Positions 32,978-44,200 of a stretch of DNA of 64,000 nt are shown here, piece by piece. The notes beneath the pieces were generated by a model, which worked only from the letters and a program-made list of their open reading frames with translations, made no database searches and had not been told where the DNA came from. Position numbers and translations under genes: made by a program. The stretch spans positions 186,001-250,000 of the forward strand of contig CATKHK010000009.1 in NCBI GenBank assembly GCA_949751835.1, written 5' to 3'. Each line of letters begins with the position of its first letter. The first letter of the stretch is position 1. This DNA comes from Blepharisma japonicum. Lineage: Eukaryota; Ciliophora; Heterotrichea; Heterotrichida; Blepharismidae.

Positions 32978-33149
32978 TTATCAACAAGTTAAAGAGTTCA
33001 TGCAATATATCACTTAATAGACAATGTTGAAAAATGTTTTAAATCTCTTATGTTAACAATGCTATTAGCTTTTTAATATTTAGTAAAGATATATTTGCAT
33101 TTTGTTAAAAATACAAAGTCTAATAATTCTTCAAATATATAATTGTTGC

Positions 33150-33926
33150 ATGAGCGCATTCAAAACTTCTCGTAACAAAGAATTTACAATAAGCCCAAAC
33201 TTTAAAGACGTGGGTACAAGAAGACCAGCATCCAAGAGAGAAAACGGAATTTTCCCAACAAAAAAATCAAATTCAATTAGTAACAACCAAAACAAATTGC
33301 CAAAGCCAGCAGAAGATAATTCTAATCCATCAAAACATCACAGGCAGCACTCTCCAGGATCTGTTTATCACCATGCATCAAGACTAAGCCCTTGCAATGT
33401 TTCTTCAAACTTTTCTAGCTCGTTTTCAGGTAGTGTTGAAATTATAATGAGTGAGCTTGACAACCCAAAAGAAGAGGATGGAACTGAAAATGTCGAGAAG
33501 AAAAATGAAAAAAATGAAGATCACAAATTGAATTTCGACGAAATTTCTGAAGTAGAGCAAGATACTGTCAGAAAAATAACGAAACAACAAGGGAAAAAAG
33601 ATGTATTAAAACATCCTTGGAATGAAGATTTGCCTACTAGAAAAGAAATCCAAAAAGCAGAAAATTCAAGTTTTGTGATTTTAAATCAAGGGATGACACA
33701 AATTCTTAATAACTTTGAGATGAAAAAACAAGAAGTTGAAGCTACAAAAAGACTCGTGAAGCAACAGCTTTTAGGACTTTTTACAAAAGATGAAACGAAT
33801 AATAAAAATGAGGTCAGGGAACACAAAAGTAAGTCAAAAAATCTATCTGCGGATTTAATAGAAAATAATTCGAAAATAAAACAAGATATCAGTCCGCATC
33901 TTTATCATTCCCGAGGTAAAAAATAG
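33150..33926 (+). CDS. Hypothetical disordered, charged protein
   Basis: 258 residues, ending in TAG at 33924-33926. I start at MSAFKTSRN (33150) because the preceding 16 codons are AT-biased and hydrophobic, unlike the rest. The N-terminal half is Ser/Pro/Asn/Lys-rich, with HRQHSPGSVYHHASRLSP. The C-terminal half has short charged helices. No domain is recognised and no TGA occurs in frame. It diverges from VPS35L (172 bp) and converges on ATAD3 (101 bp). Confidence 0.7.
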   Translation: MSAFKTSRNKEFTISPNFKDVGTRRPASKRENGIFPTKKSNSISNNQNKLPKPAEDNSNPSKHHRQHSPGSVYHHASRLSPCNVSSNFSSSFSGSVEIIMSELDNPKEEDGTENVEKKNEKNEDHKLNFDEISEVEQDTVRKITKQQGKKDVLKHPWNEDLPTRKEIQKAENSSFVILNQGMTQILNNFEMKKQEVEATKRLVKQQLLGLFTKDETNNKNEVREHKSKSKNLSADLIENNSKIKQDISPHLYHSRGKK

Positions 33927-34027
33927 TTGTTTTATAAATTCTTTATTTTGGTTTATTCATAATAAAATTTTGTATCAGAAAAAGAGAAATTATTAGCAAA
34001 TTAAAAAATAAATGTGGTAGCATTATC

Positions 34028-35704
34028 TTATTCAAGTTTTTCCCATTCCAATCTTTGTTTATGCTGCTCAATGCTTCCTTCTAAAACTTTCGCCATCAAT
34101 TCAGGTGTTAAAATTGCATTTTCTTGGTTAAAGGCTGCATCATGCCATGCAATAACTAGCTTATATATTTCTCTTCCAGAAAATCCTTCAGTTTTTTGTG
34201 CCATTTCTTCTATAAAAGTATCATCAACTCCTAACATTCCGATATCAGTTTTTTTGTATATCAGAGTCCTTGGGTGCATAACATATTGATGCAGCTTTTT
34301 CCTAATTGTTTTTGGTGGAGAACAATATTGTAGCAAATAGTGGTAAAGCATTTGCAGTCTTTGTTTTTGGCCTGGCTTTTCAAAGTGAACAATTTCATCA
34401 ACTCTATCAAGAATGGCTCTGTCTAGCTGCTCTGGTGTATTTGAGGCAAGAACAAGCATAAAATTATGTGATGCAGATCCAGTTCTATATAAAAGTGCAT
34501 TTAAAGCATTCCTCATTTCTTCACTGATATGGGTTGTATCTCTTCTTCTCAAAAATGCATCAGCTTCATCCATAAAAAGGAGCACACCTCTTTTGCTTGT
34601 GCTTGCCCAATCAAAAAGTTTATGAAGCTCTGTAACACCTTCTTTCCCAAGTGGTCCAATATCACCACCAGTGAAAATCGCATAGTCCATGCCTGAATGG
34701 TCAGCCAAACTTTTAGCAAAAAGTGTTTTTCCTGTCCCTGGTGGGCCATATAACAGTAAATTTCTAAATGGAGCATAATGCTTTTTTCTGTTAACTATAC
34801 TATGAGCAAGCGTTTTTAAGCCTCTTTCTAAGTTTTCATTAATGAAAATCCCTTCCAAAATATCTTTTTCACGCTGAACTGTAGATGTGGGTAAAAATCG
34901 TCCTTTAACAATCCACTGCTTATAAAGTTTATTAACTGGGGTTGTAATGACTTCTTTTACTGATGTTTTTCTTGATGTCTGCCTTACCAAAGAAGGTTTT
35001 CCTAGACGAGCTTCTATAAAAGTCGATGTAATTTTTCCTGCTGCTTTTGCAAACTGGAAACCAAAAAATGCAATTGTAAGGGCTCCTGACAAATAAAGCA
35101 AATTTTTGAAGTCTCCTAAATAAGTTTTTAAGCCTCCTCCGACTGCTTCCAAATTTTGTGACCAGACTTCTTTAAGTGTGTTTCTCCTCTCATCTTCTTT
35201 AATTTTAATCTCTTCAAAACGTAAATCTCTTGTTTCTTTCATGAATTCAATTTTGGCCAGCTGCTTTTCCCTAATTCTATCTTGATCGCCTTGCCTTTTA
35301 AGCTGATGCTCATATTCGAGGGTTTCTCTTCTCAATGCTTCTTGTTTGGCCACACTTTCTTCATCTTTTCTCCTGTTCATTTCTTGCTGACGAGCATGTT
35401 GGTCTAGCTGATCTTGGTACCTCTGCCTTGCAAGCTGATCATCAAATTGGCTTTTTTGCTTTGATATTTCCAATTCTTTTTCAAGAGTCTTTCGTTTTTC
35501 TTGCTGCTCAATTTGAGCACGTTGGACTTCTAATTGCTTCATTGTTGCCTCAGCTTCAGCTTTTTTGGTTTCTTCTTGTTTAATTGTGATTTCAAAAGCT
35601 TGTTTAGCGTTCGAGGATTTATCAAGTTCTTTGGCAGCCTTTGCAGCTCTTTCGAGTCCAGATGAATCAAAGCCATAAGCACCTTTTGTATCACGACTGA
35701 CCAT
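34028..35704 (-). CDS. ATAD3: Mitochondrial AAA+ ATPase ATAD3
   Basis: 558 residues in ATAD3 order. The N-terminal GAYGFDSSGLERAAKAAKEL matches the family's conserved opening, followed by a long charged coiled coil (about 45-190). Next comes a hydrophobic segment near 205-230 that spans the mitochondrial inner membrane in relatives. The AAA+ domain has Walker A GPPGTGKT (about 318-325), Walker B LLFMDEADAF, sensor-1 LVLASNTPEQLD and a DRVDEIVHFEKPG arginine-finger region. ATAD3 helps organise cristae and mtDNA nucleoids. It has been described from animals, plants and protists and absent from fungi. All Trp codons are TGG. Confidence 0.95.
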   Translation of the reverse strand: MVSRDTKGAYGFDSSGLERAAKAAKELDKSSNAKQAFEITIKQEETKKAEAEATMKQLEVQRAQIEQQEKRKTLEKELEISKQKSQFDDQLARQRYQDQLDQHARQQEMNRRKDEESVAKQEALRRETLEYEHQLKRQGDQDRIREKQLAKIEFMKETRDLRFEEIKIKEDERRNTLKEVWSQNLEAVGGGLKTYLGDFKNLLYLSGALTIAFFGFQFAKAAGKITSTFIEARLGKPSLVRQTSRKTSVKEVITTPVNKLYKQWIVKGRFLPTSTVQREKDILEGIFINENLERGLKTLAHSIVNRKKHYAPFRNLLLYGPPGTGKTLFAKSLADHSGMDYAIFTGGDIGPLGKEGVTELHKLFDWASTSKRGVLLFMDEADAFLRRRDTTHISEEMRNALNALLYRTGSASHNFMLVLASNTPEQLDRAILDRVDEIVHFEKPGQKQRLQMLYHYLLQYCSPPKTIRKKLHQYVMHPRTLIYKKTDIGMLGVDDTFIEEMAQKTEGFSGREIYKLVIAWHDAAFNQENAILTPELMAKVLEGSIEQHKQRLEWEKLE

Positions 35705-35793
35705 CTTTATTAGCCGTGAATTATGTAATTAAAAAATTAATACCAAAGAAATTAATTGAATTATTTTGTGTTAAATTTGATAATATCCCATAT

Positions 35794-36951
35794 CTATACA
35801 TCTTTTATTTCAGATAAAGCATTAAATACTGAGTCTTCGTTTGATTCTTTGTAAGTGAGAATCTCTCCAATATCGCTGCAAACAGCGCTTGGGGAGTAGA
35901 TAAAGTCAATTGTGCTTAAATGGTCAAGATCTTGGTTTGACATTTGGTTCAAATATGAATTGGAAGAACCAAATGAAATTTTAGAATCAACCGAATTAAT
36001 TATAGCTGGCCTTGCTTTACTTTTTAGCATCTGGTTATAAATATCTTCAACTGGGATTCCATTAGACTTAACTGCGTTTACTAGATCTCTAAATATTTTT
36101 AATCTCTGCTTTAACTCTTTTGAATAATCTTTTGACTGCTTAAGCAGTTCTTTTAGTGTTTCATTGTCATTTTTTGAATCCTTTATCATTTCTTTATTAT
36201 TTTTCTTTTCATTTTTCAATAGCACTTTCAAAGAATCAATTTTTTCTTGTAATAAATCATTTTCTTTGTTTTTATCACTTAAATTTGAATTTAATTCCAT
36301 ATTTTCAATAGCGAGCTTTTTAAACCGTTTTCTGAATAATTTTAATGTGTGGGCTTCTTCTTTTAGTTTGCTATTTAATGTAGCAATTTCGTCGGTTTTC
36401 GTTTTTAAATCTTTTTCTAAAAAATTTATCCACTCATCATATCCATTTTTTATCTGCCTCATGACTTTTGAATATGGGTTTTCTATTGAAATAAGCTCAT
36501 CCCACATTTGATTATAAATTTTGAACTTGTCAAAGCTAGTGGCGCTCTCTTCGCCAAATCTTTGTAAATGGTAATTAATTTTTGATTCAATTGCATAGAT
36601 ATCTCGGGGTTTTTCTATGGTAGACTTTGTTGATGGAGTTGCGTAATCAGAATTAGTTTGCTCTATATCGGCAAAACTTGTTGTGAATAGACTTTCTGGG
36701 CTTTTTGCTTTTAATGAGGAATTTAATTTTAATCTGGACTGCGATCGTGACTTAGATAGATTTTCATGTGTAAGAGTTCGCACTACATCTTTGGAATAGA
36801 GCTGTATATCAATTTTTGATTTTAAATTGATAGCTTGCAAAGAGGTTTGTTCTATTAAGGGAGATCTTGATCTTTGAAGGCAGGATCTGCCTTGTGGGGT
36901 ACCTGATCGAATTCTTAATACTTTATCCTTAGGCTTTTCATTGTGTGACAT
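35794..36951 (-). CDS. Coiled-coil protein, TSNAXIP1-N-like
   Basis: 385 residues. The N-terminal 110 are Ser/Arg-rich and disordered. About residues 118-175 (INYHLQRFGEE..., then IYNQMWDELIS, then IKNGYDEWINFLEKDL) resemble the N-terminal domain of TSNAXIP1 (translin-associated factor X interacting protein 1), found in ciliary/sperm proteins of ciliated organisms. A continuous coiled coil runs from about 175 to 300, ahead of an acidic tail. The domain call is from pattern memory and only moderately sure; a generic coiled-coil protein is the alternative. No TGA in frame. It lies 89 bp upstream of ATAD3 on the same strand. Confidence 0.65.
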   Translation of the reverse strand: MSHNEKPKDKVLRIRSGTPQGRSCLQRSRSPLIEQTSLQAINLKSKIDIQLYSKDVVRTLTHENLSKSRSQSRLKLNSSLKAKSPESLFTTSFADIEQTNSDYATPSTKSTIEKPRDIYAIESKINYHLQRFGEESATSFDKFKIYNQMWDELISIENPYSKVMRQIKNGYDEWINFLEKDLKTKTDEIATLNSKLKEEAHTLKLFRKRFKKLAIENMELNSNLSDKNKENDLLQEKIDSLKVLLKNEKKNNKEMIKDSKNDNETLKELLKQSKDYSKELKQRLKIFRDLVNAVKSNGIPVEDIYNQMLKSKARPAIINSVDSKISFGSSNSYLNQMSNQDLDHLSTIDFIYSPSAVCSDIGEILTYKESNEDSVFNALSEIKDV

Positions 36952-37227
36952 TTTAGAAAATATTGGAATAACAGTAATCTAAGTAGTAATGCACTGAATA
37001 TTAAGCGCAAAAACTATTATATATAAATGATAATTAACTGTGTGCAAGTCTATGCTAAAAATTACGTAAAATAAATTCTATTGTTTCAGAAAAAATTATT
37101 TGTGACAGCTATCATGGTAAGGACATATTTTATGATTTATTTTTAATAATAATCCTTAGATAGAAGCCGCCCTAATAAAACTTACCACATTTTTGCATTT
37201 GCCAAAATCTAAAATTTCATAATAAGT

Positions 37228-38754
37228 ATGTCAGGATTCCCAGATCAAAGAAAAGTGAAAAAAACTTATACGTCTCCTCCTGATGTTTTTGAGCCAGATC
37301 TCAAAGAATATCCACAAAAGCTTTCTAGTATGAAAAATTCTCTTTCATCATTTTCAAGTCAGCTGAGCATTAATCCCAAAGATTTTAAGGATTTTCTTCC
37401 CATCTCTAATTCTGACATATCTTCAAACTCCTCAAGTTCGTCCCCTACAGCTATTCAAAAAGACACTTCCCTTCAACCAGACTCAGGAGATATATCTCCA
37501 AGCCTTGAGGTTACTGACCCAAAAACCTGGAAAAATGAAACAACTAATGCAGAAGAAATAAAATCACCCTCAGAAACCGCGAAAATTATTTCTCCAATCC
37601 AAGTCCCAGAGCAAGAAGTTCCAACACCTAAGGATACCCCATTTGCGTCAACAGAGCATTCCCCAAAAGAAATCAGAGAATTCAATATTCCTGATTCTTC
37701 ACATTTCCATAAAATCACCTACAGTTGTGAAGAAATTCAAATAGCTAAATACGATGACGAATCATATGTGAAACCAATTGAATTAGTTAGGATTTGAAGG
37801 AGAAAAAAGACTGAAAATAATTGAAATTCAGCAAGTAAACTACCAGTCCCAAAGCCCATGATTAGAGCAAATGCACCTGATTCTCCAGGTATGTGAAGAG
37901 CAGAAATGTCAGAAACTCAGCTCAAAATAAGAAGCAGAGCTGAAAAACTCAGAAAAAGATTAGCATCCAAAACACCTATTGATGAAATTTCTGCGAGGAG
38001 AATAAAAACTACCCTAAACAAGCTAACACCTACAAATCTTGACAAATTAAAGCTGCAGCTTTTCGAAATCTCAAGAGAAAAGCAAGAAAACCTAGAAATC
38101 TTAGTTTCAGGAATTTTCCAAAAAGCCTGCACAGAAACAAAATATACCCAGCTTTATGCTGAGCTTTGCCAATACTTATCACACCAATATCATACTTTAA
38201 AGCCTGAAGAGGAGCGCAAAAAGAAAAATAACCCCTTTCGTGATGCCTTTTTAAGCCTCTGTGAAGCTTTATTCTTTTATAACCCAGGTGAAGAAAATTT
38301 TGAAGGTCTTTCAAAAGAGGATATTGATATAAAGAAATATAAACTAAAGCAAAAAGTGCTGGGAAATGTCAGGCTAATAGGTGAATTATTTAGATTTGAG
38401 TTTATACCAGCAAAGGTGGTACTTCAGTGTATTTGGGATTTAACGACAAGTGGGATTGAAAAAGATGGCGAGGAATATAAGGTTAATCAAGAGTTAATTA
38501 GTGAAGATAAATTGGAAGGAGCAGCAATTTTATTGAACACTGGAGGAAGCATGTTTGAAATTCAAAAATTGATAAAACAAACAGAAGAACTGCTAGAAAT
38601 AGTGCAATACATTATTGACAAAGAACTGGTTTCGTCAAGACTCAGATTTTTATTGATGGTAAATTCTACATAGAACGTGCTTGATGCAAGAAAACAAGGA
38701 TGGCCAAGACCAAAAGATCAGCCAAGCTTTATTAGTCAAGGAAAAAGGGAATAA
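37228..38754 (+). CDS. eIF4G-like MIF4G domain protein
   Basis: 503 residues from exons 37228-38658 and 38674-38754. Three TGAs (37795, 37822, 37894) encode Trp. The N-terminal 220 residues are Ser/Pro/Thr-rich and disordered. A MIF4G domain follows (about 230-490): ARRIKTTLNKLTPTNLDKLK, IFQKACTETKYTQLYAELC, KQKVLGNVRLIGELFRFEFI, and, across the intron, RFLLM joined to NVLDARKQGWPRP, which matches the end of eIF4G MIF4G domains. This domain binds eIF4A in translation initiation. No C-terminal MA3 domain is present, and I see no clean YxxxxL-phi eIF4E-binding motif, so it may be a minimal eIF4G or eIFiso4G-like factor. Confidence 0.88.
38659..38673 (+). other. 15-nt intron of eIF4G-like gene
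   Basis: GTAAATTCTACATAG, phase 0. Retention gives TAG at the last triplet; removal completes the conserved RFLLMNVLDARKQGW end of the MIF4G domain. A lies at position 10. Confidence 0.94.
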
Positions 38755-38875
38755 TTGCGATATTGATAAAACATGGCTATTTTATAATATTTAAACTAAG
38801 CATAAAATAGCATGATTCTCCTTTACCTTATAATCTCTCTTTAACACCTAAATTATATCAAATTCATTACTAAGC

Positions 38876-39469
38876 TTAAAATGGTCTTGGTGGCAGATTA
38901 GGTGGGCGGCGTGGCTCTCCAGTAACGACATTAAACTCAGAATTCATTTTTGAGTCCAAATTAAACATCCTCATCCCCGCCCTATATCTAATCTGATCAT
39001 CTTGCTGCTTTAATCTTGATCCTTGCTCTGTGGTATCATATTCCAGCGTAATTGGGTTATATGCTGCGCTTAAATTATTTTTCTGTCCAGCCTGCCATTT
39101 TGACTGTTTCTGATTCAACATATCTTGGTATTTTTTATCTTCGTTTTCCATTATTTCCCATCTTCCGACTTCTCTATTAATCACTTGTTCTCTTCTTTGA
39201 TTTAGATTTTGCTGACGTGCCTGATATTCCATTTCTCTTCTTCGCTTGTCTTCAGCTGCAAAATCTGTGTCAAATCTTTCAGATTCAGGCAGATATAAGC
39301 TGGAACTTGCAGCTGGTTTACTAATTCCTGGGTATTCTTCATAGTGGTGGAAGCCACCACTTCTTTCTTTTAGACGCATTCTTTCGATGGCTTCGCGGTC
39401 TCTCATGCCTTCTCGCTCTGCTCGAGTTCTGGGCTTGATGTTGTGGTATTCTCGAAATCCAGCTGACAT
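38876..39469 (-). CDS. Conserved-looking protein of unknown function
   Basis: 197 residues, highly charged, with many Arg/Gln and no low-complexity tail. It has helical, coiled-coil-prone middle sequence (RRREMEYQARQQNLNQRRE). The C-terminal part, with YNPITLEYDTTEQGSRLKQQ, then RYRAGMRMFNLDSKMN and VVTGEPRRPPNLPP, looks like a conserved folded module. I have the impression of similar NPIT...VTGE proteins in other alveolates but cannot name a family. No TGA is in frame and the ends are well defined by ATG 39467-39469 and TAA. It is 62 bp downstream of the next minus-strand gene. Confidence 0.7.
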   Translation of the reverse strand: MSAGFREYHNIKPRTRAEREGMRDREAIERMRLKERSGGFHHYEEYPGISKPAASSSLYLPESERFDTDFAAEDKRRREMEYQARQQNLNQRREQVINREVGRWEIMENEDKKYQDMLNQKQSKWQAGQKNNLSAAYNPITLEYDTTEQGSRLKQQDDQIRYRAGMRMFNLDSKMNSEFNVVTGEPRRPPNLPPRPF

Positions 39470-39531
39470 TTAATAACTGATTTTAAATTATGGAATTGGA
39501 ATATGAAATCAAAATTAAAAATATAAAATTA

Positions 39532-41097
39532 TCACCCTGCATTATGGTAAGGGGTCAGATGGCTAAAATTGATGCTCTTTTTTCCTATGGGAGTTTTGGT
39601 TTTTCGCCTTGGCGTTACTGTTTTTTCTTTTGGCTTATTTATGGGGGTTATTGACCTTACCCTAATTTCTTTTCTTTCTTTTTTCAATTTATATGCAGGC
39701 TCTTTTGGAGGAGCGGGTCTTCGTGAAAGATATTTATTATTCGGTAAAGAATTTCGAGATTGATAAACTCTTGGGACTGGTGAAGCTCTGTGCACTTCAA
39801 TTTCACTTTGAAGTAAATCGGTGGTTACAGCAGGAGTGTTGTGGACCATTTCCAGCCTTTCATCAATCGTTTTTTCAAGTCCTTCTTGCTCTTTTTCTAT
39901 TTTGTGAGGAAATGGACGGCTTTTAGCTTTAGGCTCTCTTGGGGGTTCTGGCTTTATTTCTTGGCTGTTTTTTGATTTTTCTTCTTCATCTTCTCTGAGA
40001 AGGTCAGAAAGTGACACATCTTGCTGAGGAATTTTGCAAGAATTTACTAAAGAGAACGCAATGTTTTCTCTGAAAGAAATAGGGATATCGATATCTTTGA
40101 ATATTTCTTGTAAATCAATTTGGATTTCATTGTCACCAACCTTATCAATTCTTTTTAAAATTTTTTTGTATACTCATTCTTCCATTCCTCCTTGTTCATA
40201 TAAATTTTTAAGTCTTTTTTTCCATTTAATTTTTGATTTTTTGGTATCAACTAAATTTATTTTTTCTTCAGCTATATTATCAATATTTTCAAAAGTAAAA
40301 TACTCAGGCAAGGGAGCAGCCAGTGGTGTAGGAGGCCTCGAATAAACTTCAATTTTATTGAGCAAATCATAATACTGTCTATCAGCCTCTGCTACAACTT
40401 GGATCAAATCTTTTGCCAAGTTTTCTAATGTCCCTACCAACATTTGAATGTGAGCATTTAATTTTTCATTTGTAACTTCTGAAGGCTCTGGATGAGAATC
40501 CACTTCATTTTCTAATTCTTGAGGAGGCTGAGATGTTTCAATTACTCCTGTCCCTTCATGTGAAGGAGCTACTGAACTTCTAAGACTTGGGTTGTTATTT
40601 ATCATTGGAAATTTGACTTGATCATTCAACACATTAGATGGAACCAGCGGTTTTAGTATTTTTCTTAAATCCAAATCAAGCCCTTTCAGGTAATCTAAAA
40701 AGTTTCCTCTGCATCTGTCTCTGTATTCTTTCAAAATGCTTCCTATTTGCTTTATTTGAGATTTTATAAGTTTTGATTCTTGGTTCAATGTGTGCTTGAT
40801 AGAAATTGCTTCTTTTCTTATTAAGGCAGCATTTTTTCAGACATTTGTGCAGTTTTTTTCTATTTTTTCAAAGTCTTCTAGAATTGCGAAATAATCAGGA
40901 TCTTGCTGAGAGAGGTTGCTTGCAATTGTTGCAATTTCTTCAAAAGTTGATAAATCAATAGCGATTTTACTTGGGAAGCCTGGAAGTGATTCAGGTTCTA
41001 AATTGTTTATTAAATTGAAAAGAGAAGTATGAGTGTTTGAGGTTTGAGTATGGATAAGCCGAAGCTTGATAGTAAGATTTACAATACTTCTTGTCAT
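39532..41097 (-). CDS. Hypothetical protein with helical N-half and basic tail
   Basis: 521 residues, continuous with TGA at 40837-40839 and 40174-40176 read as Trp; all three segments share one frame. The N-terminal part (1-290) is helical with several short coiled coils and a Pro/Glu-rich linker (SQPPQELENEVDSHPEP). The C-terminal 160 residues are rich in Lys, Arg, Pro and Ser/Thr (RRKTKTPIGKKSINFSHL), typical of a disordered microtubule- or nucleic-acid-binding tail (inference). No known family recognised. It is tandem with the 197-residue gene and the formin. Confidence 0.75.
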
Positions 41098-41275
41098 TTA
41101 ACTAATAATATGGAATTTTCAATTAAGGTGAAGTGATTTCAGTTAGCATGACTTTTTATATAAGTTTAAAAAAGAATGACATAAATATTCGGTAGTCAAA
41201 CTGCTTTAGGTTTTTGAAATTAATTTCATTATGAATGATATTATTCATTCCATTATTCAGAATAAACATTATTTC

Positions 41276-44200
41276 TTAATTTCTTTTTGGCATAATTGAC
41301 ATTCGTCTTGCTTCTATATCTTGCATCATTTTATCGACTGAAGAATTTTGATTGGTATTTCTGATAGACACTCTTCTCCCATTGTTTTCTTCTTTTTGCT
41401 GCCGCTTATTTTTAATTTCATCCGCCAGTGCTTTCGAATTAGCAGCTTTTGACGAGTTTTCTTGTTTTTGCTGTAATGCAGCTTGTCTTCTTGCTTCAAT
41501 TCTTGCTTTCTTTTCTTGATCTTCTTTGGCTTTAAAGTATTTATTTTTATTGGTCTCAAATGATGTTATAAAATAATTAAATTTGTCAGTAAACTCTTCA
41601 GGCTTCAAATCTTTTGCATTTATAACATAAAGCTCACAAAGTTCAAGGAACTTTGTGTCTAACGCTTGAATTCTTGATTTTAATTGATTTACAGTTTCAC
41701 TTACTTCTTGGTAGAATTTCGATAATTTTTCGCTTATTTTATCAGCAGCCCTCACGCTTTGAGAGTCTATTGCTTTTTTAACCAAATTTACCTTTGCAGT
41801 TACTTCGTTTAGATCAATAGCAAGCTGTGATAGTGGGAATTTTGATACAAAGTCAATATCAGAGAAATCCTGTACCAGCCCTAGCAGCTCAGGCTTACTT
41901 TTTTCACAGAAAGTTATAATATAATCCAAAAGTGTCGTTTTCCCATCTTGTCCTCTCATATCAACAACTTTAGCTAATGAATCAATAGAAAATCCAAAAG
42001 CTCCACCTCTTGCACTTGTGCCATTTAAATAATTTCCACAAGCCAAAACAATTTCCAGTACCGCCTTTAATTTTTCACTACTTTTAAGTGCTGAATAAGT
42101 CCTCTCAATTTTTTCAACTTTTTTGGTTAATTCTCCAATCAGCTCAGCGTTCGTAAAAGTAAATATAATAGCCTCTACCCTAAATTTGAATCCAGGCACA
42201 TCTTTAAGTGCATAGAAAAATCTATCAGAAGGTGCCAGTAAATCTAAATCTCCTTCATAGCTGGTAACCAGCTGTATTTCACTATCATCTGGCAAAGCAC
42301 CTTTTAATGACGACCATGCGCCTTCGCTGACAGTCTGAGTATCAGCTGAAAGAAAAGCTTCAACTAATGCAGAATGTGACAATCTCAATTTCCCTAAAAT
42401 GAGCTCTACAGTTTGTCGTCTCTCTTTAGATAAATGGCTAATTTTTTCGACTTTTTTGACTTCTTCTTTTTTCTCTTCTTTTTGTTCACCGTTGGCTTCT
42501 TTTTTCTCAGGTGCTTTTTTCTGGGCAAATAGATCAATGAGTAAAGTTACGTCTAAATTGACTTTCGAATCGTCTGCGGTTTTTCAGATTGATTTTTCGA
42601 GCTTTTGGACAGGCACAGGGGTCCAAAATAGAGATTTCATAGGGACTGCAGGATTTATTTTCACTTTTTGACGGAGAACTGTCATCATAGATGGCCCTGG
42701 GGGTGGCATAGATCCGGGAGGTGGCGGAGGAGCTCTTTGACCTGGGATTGGAGGAGGGGGAGGGGCTTGCCCTGGGATTGGAGGAGGTGGAGGAGCTCTT
42801 TGACCTGGGATTGGAGGAGGCGGAGGAGCTTGCCCTGGGATTGGAGGAGGTGGAGGACCTCTGCCAGGAATTGGAGGAGGTGGAGGTGCTGTATTTGGCA
42901 TTGGAGGAGGTGGTGGGCCTCTTCCTGGCATTGGAGGGGGTGGAGGCGCTGTATTTGGCATTGGAGGAGGCGGAGGAGCTCTACCTGGAATTGGAGGAGG
43001 CGGGGGTGGAGCCGAGCCAGTAGGCATTGGAGGTGGTGGAGGAGCTCTATTAGGCATTGGAGGAGGCGGAGGGGTATTATTAGGCATTGGAGGCGGTGGA
43101 GGAGCTTTATTTGGCATTGGAGGCGGTGGGGGTGGAGGAGCTTTATTTGGCATTGGAGGTGGCGGAGGGGCATTATTTGGCATTGGTGGAGGTGGAGGTG
43201 GAGGAGTTCTATTTGGCATAGGAGGCGGTGGAGGAGCATTATTTGGCATTGGAGGAGGTGGAGGTGGAGGAGCTCTATTTGGCATAGGAGGTGGTGGAGG
43301 AGCATTATTAGGTATTGGAGGTGGGGGTGGCGGAGGAGCTTTATTAGGCATTGGAGGAGGCGGAGGGGCATTATTAGGCATTGGAGGCGGTGGGGGTGGA
43401 GGAGCTTTATTTGGCATTGGAGGTGGTGGAGGAGCTTTATTTGGCATTGGAGGCGGTGGGGGTGGAGGAGCTTTATTTGGCATTGGAGGTGGTGGAGGGG
43501 CATTATTTGGCATTGGTGGAGGTGGAGGTGGAGGAGTTCTATTTGGCATAGGAGGTGGTGGAGGAGCATTATTTGGCATTGGTGGAGGTGGAGGTGGAGG
43601 AGCTCTATTTGGCATAGGAGGTGGTGGAGGAGCATTATTAGGCATTGGAGGTGGGGGTGGCGGAGGAGCTTTATTCGGCATTGGAGGAGGTGGAGGGGCA
43701 TTATTAGGCATTGGAGGCGGTGGTGGAGCATTACTCCGCATTGGAGGAGGGACAGGCACACTATTTTGAGAATTTTGTCTCTGCTCTATATTTTGTAGCT
43801 GCCCATGCAATTCAGCAACTTTTATCTCTAGCTGCTCTTTGTTTCTATTTTCAATTTCATTTAATTGTTCCAGCTTGAGTATCATTTCTCTTGACATCTC
43901 CAATTCTTCATTTAATTTTGCTTTTTCAGTCTCCATTTTCACCAGTACCTGCTTAATGTCAGTGAATTCCTTTACCTCTTCCCTATGTTTTCCTACATCA
44001 AGTGCCTGCAGCTGCTCTTCTAACTCATATTTCTCTTTCCTTACCTTCTCAATTTCTTTATCCCTTGCTTCTAAATTCTGTTCAAGGCTTTCTAATTTTT
44101 TTAATTTTTCAACAATTTCTTTTTGATTTTCTTTTATTTCGTCAAGCCTAAAGTCATTTGACAGCTCAAGATTTTCTCTAGAAGTTTCAGTAAGCTGGGT

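Noticed and set aside
42668-43798. Long open frames on the plus strand (376 codons) and in another minus frame (358 codons) over the formin FH1
   Set aside because: They are by-products of the G/C-skewed polyproline repeat; the translations are Trp/Arg/His or Leu/His/Gln repeats with no protein character.
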